Origin: Acrasis kona
Lineage: Eukaryota > Heterolobosea > Eutetramitea > Acrasida > Acrasidae
Length of the DNA: 44,382 nt
Assembly: GCA_026419775.2 (NCBI GenBank)
Contig: JAOPGA020001610.1
Location: 1-44,382 of the forward strand
Direction of reading: 5' to 3'
Part shown: piece after piece, positions 1 through 8,448 of the stretch
Layout: each line of letters opens with the position of its first letter
How positions within the stretch are numbered: the stretch's first letter is position 1
Notes under the pieces: model-generated
What the model saw: only the letters and a program-made list of their open reading frames with translations
Databases searched by the model: none
Told to the model about the DNA's origin: nothing
Translations under genes and position numbers: made by a program

Positions 1-3000
1 GTGGAGAAGGAAGAAGCAGAAACTGAATTGATTGCTTCTCAACCACGATTAGACGAAGCCGAAGCAAGTTTAAAAAACATTTCAAAATCACATATCCAAG
101 AGATCAAATCATTCACTAATCCTCACATTGCCGTTGAAAAGGTCGGTGCGTGTTTGGTGGTGTTATTATCGGACGATAAAGAACAAGGAGAGCCCTCATG
201 GAGCAAAGCAAGAGGTTTGATGAGCAACGTTGAATTTTTGAATTCGCTACTACGTTACGAAAAAAAGAAAATCACTGCCAACAAGATGCAAAGAATTAAT
301 CAAATTTTTAATAGTTACAAAACATCAAGCGGCAATCAAGAACTCACCGTTAATTTGGTGAGCCAGAAATCATCAGCTGCAGGAGCCATGTTAACGTGGA
401 TCGAAGCCATTCGTTTATACTACAAGGTATTTAAAACAGTAGAACCCAAACGCAAGAACGTAGAAGCAGCCGAAAAGAGATTAAAAGAGTCACAAGATGA
501 ATTACAAAAAATCAAATTGAAATTAAGTAACTTGGAACATGAAATTGCAACCAATAAAACTGATTTGGAATCTGGCGAGAAGGAAGCAAGAGATTTGAAA
601 GAAAGAGCGACTGATATGGAAAAGAAACTCAATAGTGCCAACAAGCTGATCGAAGGATTAGGAAGCGAACGTATACGTTGGGAAAATCAAGTTTCTCAAC
701 TAGAAGATCAACGTTTGAAACTACTGGGCGATTGTTTATTGTGCGCAGCTTTTGTTTCTTATTGTGGTCCTTTCACTTATGATTTTAGAAACGATATGGT
801 TTATGGTAAATGGTTAAGAGATGTTTCTAACAAACAAATACCCATCAGCGAACCCTTCAAAGTAGATTCCATACTCACGGATGACGTTCAGACGTCCCAG
901 TGGGCCTACGAAGGACTTCCCGGCGATGAAATTTCGATTCAGAACGGTATATTGACTAATTACGCTAGTCGTTTCCCACTGTGCATCGATCCTCAGTTAC
1001 AAGCGGTGACTTGGATCAAAAACAAGGAGAAGGATCTAGTGGTGGGCTCTCTTGCAGATTTGGATATCAAGGCACTAGAGAGCGCTGCGAGGTTCGGCAA
1101 ACCCTTCTTGTTTGAAAATGTAGACGAGTACATTGATCCGATGATTGATGCCATTCTAAGTTTAGATCCTCGTGGTAAAAATAGGGTGGTCAAGTTGGGC
1201 GATGATGAATTGGAAGTGGACGATAACTTTAGATTGTACATGTGCAGTAGGTTGAGCAACCCACATTATTCTCCGGAAATTGCTGGAAAGACAATGATCA
1301 TCAATTGTACAGTGACTGAAATTGGGTTGACCGAACAGTTACTAAACGCAGTGGTCAACCACGATCGTCCAGAATTGGAACAAGCAAGAGTCCAATTGGT
1401 CCAAACAACAAGCGAAAACAAAACCTTGTTACAAAAATTAGAAGAAAAAATCTTGTTGGAACTCAACTTGAGCGCAGAAGGAACATTGATAGAAAACCAA
1501 GAGCTCATAAAGACGTTAGAAGAAACGAAAATAAAAGTGACGGATATCAACACCAAATTGGTACAAGCCGCTCACAACAAGATTGAAAACAACAAGGCCA
1601 GAGATGCCTATCGCATCGTAGGTAAACGCGGTAGTATCTTATACTTTGTAATGGCGAGCTTGAGCAACATTAACAGCATGTACGAGTACTCTTTGATGAG
1701 TTACTCCAAAGACGTATTCGAGGTTAGTTTGGAGCGATCCGAACCCTCCAAAATGATCGACGGTCGTTTAGAAAACATCATCGAGTACTTGACAAAGAGC
1801 GCTTACAATTACACTTGTGCCGGTTTGTTCGAACAAAATAAATTAACGTTCGCATTCCAGTTGACCTTGAAGATTATGGAGGGAGATAAGAGAAACGAAC
1901 CGGAGGCCAACTATAGATCCTTCTTACAACAAGTTGACTTTGTGTTGAAGGGTAATTTGAGCTTATCAAAAATGGAAAAGGATAATCCATTCCCTCAGTG
2001 GATAACGGAACAGGGATGGAAGGATTTGTGTAAATTACAAACGCTAGATCCAGTGTTCGAAAACATCCTGGTTGACTTGGAAAATAACGAATCATTGTGG
2101 TTGGATTGGTATAACTCCGATAAACCAGAAAATGCGGCGTTGCCGATGGATTACTCCGATAAATTAACTCCGTTACAACAAATGATGGTGATCAAATGCT
2201 TTAGAGTAGATCGCATCATGAGAGCCATCACTCGCTTCATTCTGATCCAAATGAAATCGGAAGAATTTGTAAAGGCACCAGTGCTGGACACTCAAAACAT
2301 TTATGCACAAAGCAGCAACACTTCTCCGATCGTGTGCATGATCAGTCCTGGATACGATCCCGCAGATGACATTTTGAAATTATCTGCTCGGCTCGACAAA
2401 CGCTGCAAGTACATTTCGTTGGGTCAGGGTCAGGACGTGAAGGCACGCGATTTGATTGACAAGGGTATCGTAAAGGGCCAATGGGTGCTGTTACAAAACT
2501 GTCACTTGTTGGTCAAGTGGATGAAGAATGTAGAAAAGATTTTGGAGAAGATGGACGGAGATAAGGTCCATAAAGAATTCCGGTTGTGGTTGACCACAGA
2601 AGTTACTCCAGAATTCCCATTGGGCATCTTACAAAGGTCTCTCAAGGTGGTTACCGAACCTCCAAACTCACTTCCGCTCAACATGAAGACGACCTACTCT
2701 AAAATCAGTGCTGGAGATTTGGAAGAGTGTACTCACGAGGCATTCAGACCTCTAGTGTACGTGCTTACCTTCTTCCACGCCGTCATTCAAGAGAGACGCA
2801 AGTATGGTAAAATTGGATGGAACGTTCCCTATGATTTCAATCACTCTGACTTTAAAGTTAGCTTCTCGTTGATGAGAACGTATTTAAATAAAGCAAAAAT
2901 GTTTAATGATCCTGTTCCGTGGGACAGTTTGAAGTACTTGGTGGGAGAAGCCATGTACGGCGGTCGCGTTACTGATTATTTTGACAGGCGCGTGTTGACT

Positions 3001-4146
3001 ACGTACTTGGATGAGTACATGGGTGATTTCTTATTTGATGCCTTCCAACCTTTCCACTTCTTTGTTAATGATAAAATTGACTACAAATTACCTCCAATGT
3101 ATGTCGATGAGAAGAAAACAAAATTCCCAAATATCTCCGAATACGAAGAGTTTATTGATGAAAACATCTTGTTGGAGAACTCTCCAGAGGTGTTTGGTCT
3201 CCATGCCAATGCTGAAATTGGTTACTTGACCAATGCCAGTATGGGAATCTGTAGGGATCTGATTAGCTTGCAGACTGGTTCTGGTGTCATGTTTACAGGC
3301 GCAGGTGGCATTAGTAGAGAAGAATATATTGGTAAGGTGGCGACGGACATTGCAGCCGATATTCCGGAACCATTCGACAGGGAGGTGTTGGTTATCCAAA
3401 TACCAAATCCTAACCCTCTACAAGTAGTGTTGTTGCAAGAGGTGGAGAGATGGAACAAACTTGTTGCCAAGATGAAAACGTCGCTGCATGATCTGCAGAG
3501 AGCGTTGGCTGGTGATATTGGTATGAGCAGTGATTTGGAAGATCTTAGTATCTCGTTGTTCAATGGTGTGTTGCCAATCATGTGGAGACAGTTCGCTCCT
3601 GATACTAGAAAGAATTTATCTGGCTGGTTGGATCACTTCCAAAGGCGTTATCAACAATATTCTGCCTGGATCTCTAGTGGAAGCGATCCTATTGTAATCT
3701 GGTTGAGTGGTCTTCACATTCCTGAGAGTTACATCACAGCCATCGTTCAGGTAACGTGTAAAAAGTACAAATGGGCGTTGGATAGAACTACACTATTCTC
3801 AAGAGTTACAAAATACGCAGATCCATCACAAGTGTCAAAACGACCTGTTGACGGTTGTTACGTGCAAGGACTTTACATGGAGGGTGCTTCTTGGGATATT
3901 GATAAATCTGTTTTGGCCAGACAAGAACCAAAAGTTTTAGTTGTGGAACTTCCAATACTTGAAATTGTTCCTGTGGAGAATAGCAAACTCAAACTTCAAA
4001 ACACATTCCGCACTCCAGTCTATGTCACTCCAGACAGAAGCAACGCAGGAGGAACTGGACTCGTCTTCGAAGCAGATCTCTCAACGGACGAACATACAAG
4101 TCACTGGGTGCTACAAGGTGTTGCTTTGTATTTAAATTCAAAATAA
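1..4146 (+). CDS. DNAH10: Axonemal dynein heavy chain, I1/f inner-arm (DNAH10-like), 3' part
   Basis: This is the C-terminal 1381 residues of a dynein heavy chain, the ATP-driven motor of the flagellar inner arm; the gene continues upstream of base 1. The order seen is: end of the first stalk helix (to about aa 30), microtubule-binding tip (about 35-140), second stalk helix rich in K/E/L (about 145-237), AAA5 (from aa 244, GDCLLCAAFVSYCGPF), AAA6 and the C-terminal cap (from about aa 775, SPIVCMISPGYDP). The tail LKLQNTFRTPVYVTP, then GLVFEADL and SHWVLQGVALYLNS, resembles animal DNAH10 more than other dyneins as I remember them, which is the basis for the I1/f assignment. No intron is seen in 4.1 kb. 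The stop codon lies inside an AATAAA, 23 bp from the stop of the convergent neighbour. The dynein call is near certain; the subtype is likely. Confidence 0.95.
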   Translation: MEKEEAETELIASQPRLDEAEASLKNISKSHIQEIKSFTNPHIAVEKVGACLVVLLSDDKEQGEPSWSKARGLMSNVEFLNSLLRYEKKKITANKMQRINQIFNSYKTSSGNQELTVNLVSQKSSAAGAMLTWIEAIRLYYKVFKTVEPKRKNVEAAEKRLKESQDELQKIKLKLSNLEHEIATNKTDLESGEKEARDLKERATDMEKKLNSANKLIEGLGSERIRWENQVSQLEDQRLKLLGDCLLCAAFVSYCGPFTYDFRNDMVYGKWLRDVSNKQIPISEPFKVDSILTDDVQTSQWAYEGLPGDEISIQNGILTNYASRFPLCIDPQLQAVTWIKNKEKDLVVGSLADLDIKALESAARFGKPFLFENVDEYIDPMIDAILSLDPRGKNRVVKLGDDELEVDDNFRLYMCSRLSNPHYSPEIAGKTMIINCTVTEIGLTEQLLNAVVNHDRPELEQARVQLVQTTSENKTLLQKLEEKILLELNLSAEGTLIENQELIKTLEETKIKVTDINTKLVQAAHNKIENNKARDAYRIVGKRGSILYFVMASLSNINSMYEYSLMSYSKDVFEVSLERSEPSKMIDGRLENIIEYLTKSAYNYTCAGLFEQNKLTFAFQLTLKIMEGDKRNEPEANYRSFLQQVDFVLKGNLSLSKMEKDNPFPQWITEQGWKDLCKLQTLDPVFENILVDLENNESLWLDWYNSDKPENAALPMDYSDKLTPLQQMMVIKCFRVDRIMRAITRFILIQMKSEEFVKAPVLDTQNIYAQSSNTSPIVCMISPGYDPADDILKLSARLDKRCKYISLGQGQDVKARDLIDKGIVKGQWVLLQNCHLLVKWMKNVEKILEKMDGDKVHKEFRLWLTTEVTPEFPLGILQRSLKVVTEPPNSLPLNMKTTYSKISAGDLEECTHEAFRPLVYVLTFFHAVIQERRKYGKIGWNVPYDFNHSDFKVSFSLMRTYLNKAKMFNDPVPWDSLKYLVGEAMYGGRVTDYFDRRVLTTYLDEYMGDFLFDAFQPFHFFVNDKIDYKLPPMYVDEKKTKFPNISEYEEFIDENILLENSPEVFGLHANAEIGYLTNASMGICRDLISLQTGSGVMFTGAGGISREEYIGKVATDIAADIPEPFDREVLVIQIPNPNPLQVVLLQEVERWNKLVAKMKTSLHDLQRALAGDIGMSSDLEDLSISLFNGVLPIMWRQFAPDTRKNLSGWLDHFQRRYQQYSAWISSGSDPIVIWLSGLHIPESYITAIVQVTCKKYKWALDRTTLFSRVTKYADPSQVSKRPVDGCYVQGLYMEGASWDIDKSVLARQEPKVLVVELPILEIVPVENSKLKLQNTFRTPVYVTPDRSNAGGTGLVFEADLSTDEHTSHWVLQGVALYLNSK

Positions 4147-4169
4147 AAACATTTTTAACAAATTAAAGT

Positions 4170-4973
4170 TTATTTGCTCTCTTCGTCAATGATCTTTTGA
4201 ATGTCGAAGTTGTAGTCAACTTGTCCGAAGAACTCCTTTGGTGTCTGTGCTGGATCCAACCCTTTTGCAATTTCCTCAGCAATGTGCTTGTCGTTACCCT
4301 TTATAATGTTATATTTCTCTACTGTGCTCTTGGCCAAGAAGGGTTTGATGAAACTCCAGATCATGCTCAAACCCCATCCAAGGTTCATCACATATACTCT
4401 TGCAAGACGCTCAGTGTAGTGATCGCCAAGCTTGACGAACATGTCTTTCATGTTTTGACACATGGCCAAAGTGACGTTGGCTTGGTGGAGGTCGACGACC
4501 CAGGTGATGTTGTAGACACCTGGTGGCATTCTTGATATACACTTCTCTTGTACGTAAGCCAGGTACTTGTACTTTAATAGTCTGTTTTCTTCAGTGTCGG
4601 GAGCAGTATCTCTTCCCATCTTGAGGAAAATAATGGGGCGTGATTGACGGTCGAAACCATAGTGATAACACCAACCTTGTTTAGCTACCGACTCAAAATC
4701 TTTTGCCCTTAAATCTTGAGGCCTGAAAGTTTTTCTCCACTCCAGGGTTTCTTTCAAATGGTTGGAAGCTACATCTAGTTGCCATTGAAGACCAAGTAAA
4801 TATCTGTACATAGCCATTTCGTCTGCCTGGGCTTTATCTTCGATAAGGTCCTCAGGCCAAGAGGCGACAATTTCTTTGAATTGTTCTAGTTTCGCGCGTT
4901 GCTCTTCATTGAGAGACTGTATTGGTGATGTTACGCCTGAGGGTATCTCTCCGTATAGTGATGCGCTGCTCAT
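4170..4973 (-). CDS. Sec14/CRAL-TRIO lipid-transfer protein
   Basis: A 267-residue single-exon protein. Residues 1-100 form the helical CRAL-TRIO N region (LNEEQRAKLEQF, then MYRYLLGLQWQLDVASNHLKET, then EWRKTFRP). Residues 105-255 are the Sec14 lipid-binding lobe, with FDRQSRPIIFLKMGR, ITWVVDLHQANVT, and the gate region YVMNLGWGLSMIWSFIKPFLAKST near KYNIIKG. Family members move phosphatidylinositol or other lipids between membranes; the ligand here cannot be read from the sequence. The length matches small Sec14-like proteins. The gene converges with the dynein gene and its 3' end is only 23 bp away; its stop is part of AAATAAAC. Its promoter is shared with the divergent secreted-protein gene. 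Confidence 0.93.
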   Translation of the reverse strand: MSSASLYGEIPSGVTSPIQSLNEEQRAKLEQFKEIVASWPEDLIEDKAQADEMAMYRYLLGLQWQLDVASNHLKETLEWRKTFRPQDLRAKDFESVAKQGWCYHYGFDRQSRPIIFLKMGRDTAPDTEENRLLKYKYLAYVQEKCISRMPPGVYNITWVVDLHQANVTLAMCQNMKDMFVKLGDHYTERLARVYVMNLGWGLSMIWSFIKPFLAKSTVEKYNIIKGNDKHIAEEIAKGLDPAQTPKEFFGQVDYNFDIQKIIDEESK

Positions 4974-5065
4974 TGTTTTTGTTTGTTTATGATGAATTTA
5001 AAAATAGAGTCAACTGAAAGATTTTTATAATTTTCCATTTTGATCAAATCGAGGACAACAAAGCA

Positions 5066-5146
5066 AAATCGAACTCATAAGTTCTAGTCCTAACGTCTAC
5101 GTTGACGTTAGATGTGGGAGGGTATATAGTCAGTTAAGTTCGATTT
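5066..5146. promoter_or_regulatory. Divergent promoter with nested inverted repeats
   Basis: The gap between the CRAL-TRIO start and the divergent secreted-protein gene holds an outer perfect inverted repeat AAATCGAACT (5066-5075) / AGTTCGATTT (5137-5146). Inside it is a second perfect pair, CTAACGTC (5090-5097) / GACGTTAG (5104-5111), the latter resembling a CRE/bZIP half-site. A TATA-like GTATATAG lies at about 5122-5129. Nested symmetry in a bidirectional promoter suggests dimeric factor binding; this role is inferred. Confidence 0.45.
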
Positions 5147-5352
5147 CGCTAAATTAAATTCCGAAAGATTCAATTTGACATTTATTTAAAACGCCGAAGA
5201 TCGGGCAGCCATGTCTTTAGAAGTGAGTTTACAGAAGAGATCCGAGCAAATAAATGGCCATCAAGTATTTAAATGACTGCAGTACAGTATGTTTACTCGC
5301 CCAACTTCAACAACAAACTGCTCATCATGTCATTTTGGTTGAGTTGGCCTTT

Positions 5353-6296
5353 ATGTTCACAAAAAAGGGAGCGATGTTGACCAATTGGTTGATGGTTTGC
5401 TTGTTAGCAGCAGTCGTGCTTGGCCACTCCAAACTTACTATCCCTGCTGCTTGGAATCCAAATCCATCCACGACACAACCTTGTGGTGGAGGAGTGGCTC
5501 CGAATGGCCCAGTTGTAACATATACCCAAGGAAACACTGTAAGTATAAATCAAAAGTATATTTATAATCATAATAGTACCCCCTGCAATGGGTAGTAGTG
5601 GCATCGGACGGAAACGGTCCGATTACTGTGTCACTTGACACCAACGGCGGTACTACAGCTTTTAGTGTACCCGTAACAGTAGCTGGGGTGATGCCTGCAA
5701 CAGGAACTAAAACATACAATTTTAACATTACCATTCCAAATGTTTCATGCAGTGGTGCAAATGGAAAGTGTACAATGCAAGTAAAGTCTACTAGTGGATG
5801 GTACGCTTGTTCCTCCGTCGCTATAACTTCTGCCGTTTCAACTCCTTCTCCAGCGCCATCTGCAACAGGAACATGCATGAAGGCCACGGGATTGACTTTC
5901 TGTGACAGTGTAAATGGAAACGATGTTCTTGTTCCATTCGGACAAACCGACCCTATAACTATGGACAATGTCTTGCGTGGTACTTTCAACAACAACCTCA
6001 ACAACCCTGCCGTTTTTGCCACCCCAAATGCTACCTTCTGCCAATCCAACTACAAGAAGTTTTTATGTGGAAGACAATTTCAACCATGTGACGGAAGTTA
6101 TCTTGGTGGTTGCAATCAGGCATGTGTTGCATTGAATTCAATCTGCTCGATCAAGGAGGTACATATCCCACTATATCCTTGCGACAGTTACCCTAATACA
6201 AAATCGGACAACACCGGCTCTTGTTCTGGAGCTGGTTCTTTGAGGCCTCCCATTATTTTGTTCGTTGTTTTGTTTTTGTTGTACATTATGAATTGA
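5353..6296 (+). CDS. Secreted, probably GPI-anchored Cys-rich protein with a possible N-terminal His
   Basis: Two exons, 5353-5538 and 5577-6296, are joined across a 38-nt GTAAGT...TAG intron, giving about 301 aa. A signal peptide (MLTNWLMVCLLAAVVLG) is followed directly by HSKLTIPAAWNPNP, so cleavage would leave a free N-terminal histidine, as in lytic polysaccharide monooxygenases and BIM1/X325 copper proteins. The region NFNITIPNVSC...GKCTMQVKSTSGWYAC resembles the Cys-paired strands of those beta-sandwich domains. No second histidine is seen in the N-terminal 150 residues, so a full copper brace is not supported. A second Cys-rich module (about aa 180-270) precedes a C-terminal hydrophobic tail that looks like a GPI signal. 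ATGs at 5254, 5353 and 5374 are in frame; only the last two give a clean signal peptide. Exact family uncertain. Confidence 0.7.
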
Positions 6297-6375
6297 TGAA
6301 TAAAATTAACATTAATAACGAAGGTATTGCATTGACCCGTTGTGATTTTATTGTTATTTTGTAAAACGAAACTTT

Positions 6376-6402
6376 TTCGGAACCTTCTAAAAAAGTTCCG
6401 AA
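6376..6402. repeat. 8-bp perfect inverted repeat in a short intergenic gap
   Basis: TTCGGAAC (6376-6383) and GTTCCGAA (6395-6402) are perfect complements separated by 11 bases. The pair lies between the stop of the secreted-protein gene (6296) and the next start (6451). It could be an operator upstream of the small basic gene or a hairpin in a 3' UTR; the sequence does not decide. Confidence 0.35.
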
Positions 6403-6450
6403 TTTCACCATTTTTACGGTCACCATTTCTGTCCACAACCAGCGAGCTGG

Positions 6451-6852
6451 ATGAGTGCCACGGCATCCCATGTGCGAAGTCATAGAGTGGAAGATGAACT
6501 GTGCGAATACATCAACTCCATATCAACAGTAAGAAGGAGATGGGAGATAAAACTACCTGAAGTTAGGAAAACAACGACAACTGGTAGATTGACAATAAAT
6601 CCCTCGAACCACAAAGAACTGATTGAGAGGAACAAGAAGAGGACGGCACTATATACACCAGTACAAACTCGTAAAGAAGAATTTCATCCACCTAAAATTC
6701 CTATTGTTAGAAGTAAAAGTGCAGGCGGAGTTTTAAGGCGACCCCTATCAAGAAATACAACGGTGCCCAGCTCTATTATGCATAAAAGGCCCGTGATTAC
6801 AGGAGACATTAATCTGACAACGAAAAGACTTTTAAAACCATCAATTCAGTGA
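6451..6852 (+). CDS. Small basic protein of unknown function
   Basis: An ATG-initiated 133-residue ORF with no intron. The product is strongly basic and probably disordered: it is rich in R, K, T and P, with segments such as STVRRRWEIKLPEVRK, NKKRTALYTPVQ and IPIVRSKSAGGVLRRP. No transmembrane segment, signal peptide or known domain is recognised. Basic proline/threonine proteins of this kind are common among microtubule-associated proteins, but nothing here proves that. It sits in the same orientation as the secreted-protein gene, 154 bp downstream, and is followed by about 280 bp (6853-7129) in which I see no feature. Confidence 0.55.
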   Translation: MSATASHVRSHRVEDELCEYINSISTVRRRWEIKLPEVRKTTTTGRLTINPSNHKELIERNKKRTALYTPVQTRKEEFHPPKIPIVRSKSAGGVLRRPLSRNTTVPSSIMHKRPVITGDINLTTKRLLKPSIQ

Positions 6853-7129
6853 ATGTATTGAAGGTTTAAATTGATGACTTGCTTTAAAAATATTAAACTT
6901 TTCTTCGATTAATCTGCTTCTTTGACAAATTGTCATCACCACTTACAACAACGTGCACTACCCGTCATCAAAATGTGAGGTAAATGCTATCAAATCACAG
7001 ACACAGTACTTGTTCATATTGAAAGAGTCGTGCTCTTATATTGTAAAGTGTCAAAATATTGTTGGGGTGAGTTCAAATAATTATTCATGTAAAGAGAGTA
7101 TGTATTCGCAAAATTAATTTTATTTACAT

Positions 7130-7961
7130 TTATCTACGTGCTGCAATTTGTAGCAAGCCGGCAATAAGATACAATGAACCAGCAATGACCCACAAGACAC
7201 CTGCTTCAGTTTGGAATGACCTGCTGAAGAAAGTTCTGAGGAAACTAGTCCATGCGATGGCACCTAATAACAAAAGAACTGAAGCGACAGTGTACATGAC
7301 TGTTGCAATACCGTTCAAATATAAACTTGAGATTAAACTCTTTGGTGCAACTTCGAAGGTGGTGGCTCCGTTAGTACGGCTGGTCAAGTTGTTCATGTAG
7401 GTGTGGTACAAGTAGATACCGTCAACAATAGCACCATAGTTTCTGAGAAGGAAGTAGGCAAGGATCAATGAAGAACCAATAATCCAAATGATAGTACCAG
7501 CGTTGAAAGTGTCAAATCTATCTGTGCCTGATAACCACAAAGCGGCACCAATAATCATAAGGATGCTTCCTAAGAAGAAGGCAATGCTTCCGATAATGTT
7601 CAAAAAGTGGTATGGTGTTCTTGAGTTCTTGTTTCCCAAGTCGAATCCTCCAATGAAGGAGAATACAGATGCTAATGTGAAGAAGGAGAAGGCAATAATC
7701 CAGAGAACGCCACTGGCAACGTAGTGGTATCCAAAGTCAGCCAAACTGATAGCGGCACCGACTAGTAGTANAACACCTCCCAATAAACATGGATAGACCC
7801 ATGAGGGCACCCATAATTTGGGATAGTACTTGTGACTTGGCCTCGACTGGTGCGGCATAAGCTGTTTGTGTTACTGTTGTTTGAGTGACGGTAGTTGCTC
7901 CTGGACCATCTAAAACTTTAGTTGGTGCAGTTGTTGGTAATAGAGTGTTTGCTGTCGACAT
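7130..7961 (-). CDS. Six-span membrane protein, YrhK-like repeats
   Basis: The reading frame is open from the ATG at 7961 to 7130 except for one shift at an ambiguous base N at 7771. Leaving out that single uncertain base keeps the frame through the first membrane helix, so I read it as a sequencing artefact, not a pseudogene. The product is about 276 aa: a soluble Ala/Thr-rich head (about 45 aa), then six hydrophobic helices. Three helices share a motif: SGVLWIIAFSFF, AGTIIWIIGSSL and AGVLWVIAGSLY. This resembles the YrhK-like membrane module, a family of unknown biochemical role. A TATA box and a CACAACAAC leader precede the ATG. The stop is part of a TAAATGTAAATAAA box. Membrane location is clear, function unknown. 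Confidence 0.75.
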
Positions 7962-8006
7962 GTTGTTGTGTTTTTTTTTGTGTGGAGAGAAGTGAATTAT
8001 CTTGAT

Positions 8007-8015
8007 CTTTAAATA
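8007..8015 (-). promoter_or_regulatory. TATA-like box of the YrhK-like gene
   Basis: TATTTAAAG, read on the minus strand, lies 46-54 nt upstream of the ATG at 7961 and is followed by a purine-poor leader ending CACAACAACATG. Three other minus-strand genes here show the same arrangement. Confidence 0.5.
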
Positions 8016-8228
8016 GATGAAACTAAAAATAAATAGCTAAATATATATTTATTTCTTTTTGGAGGAGGACGAAAATAAAGTCAAAATTAATTTGAAGAGA
8101 TTGTCTTCCTCAGGTCTTCGCTCCAGGCAAAAAGCAAAAACACTAAACATGATCTGTAAAATACATTGCTCACGTATTGTGGTTGTTATTGATCGAAACA
8201 TGCCATTCCTGACATTAGGTGGTAAAAA

Positions 8229-8309
8229 TGCATTGACGGGGACTTTCGGTAAATCGAACCCCGGTCTAGACGATGGCAACGTCCAATTCTACCACTAAAC
8301 CATCAATGC
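8229..8309 (-). tRNA. tRNA-Gly(GCC) with a 10-nt T-loop intron, copy 1
   Basis: Read on the minus strand, a perfect 7-bp acceptor stem (GCATTGA/TCAATGC), D-arm, anticodon arm GGACG-TTGCCAT-CGTCT (anticodon GCC) and 5-bp T-stem CGGGG/CCCCG are present, with discriminator A and a TTTTT terminator just downstream. There is no insertion at the usual 37/38 site. The T-loop has 17 nt in place of 7. Removing TTACCGAAAG (8243-8252) leaves the standard loop TTCGATT and a 71-nt tRNA, the normal size for eukaryotic tRNA-Gly. In the precursor, exon TTCG can pair with intron CGAA directly above the T-stem, leaving a 3-nt bulge AGT. Confidence 0.9.
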
Positions 8310-8448
8310 ATATCTATAATTATCCATGTTTAAAAAAATTAACTATTTATACTTTTACTTTAATAGCAACGGACAGCCGTGCTTCCTTTATGGCAATTTC
8401 CAAGGGAGGTCAATAGTCACCAATCTTGTGTTCCTTTAACGGAGTGGC

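Noticed and set aside
3088-3581. Minus-strand ORFs of over 100 codons within the dynein gene
   Set aside because: They are antisense shadows of a conserved coding frame.
5543-5595. Alternative 53-nt intron (GTATAA...TAG) in the secreted-protein gene
   Set aside because: It keeps the frame, but the GTAAGT...TAG intron of 38 nt also does, has a better donor and fits the usual size.
8049-8298. Overlapping ORFs on both strands around 8.05-8.30 kb
   Set aside because: They run through the tRNA-Gly gene and have no protein features.
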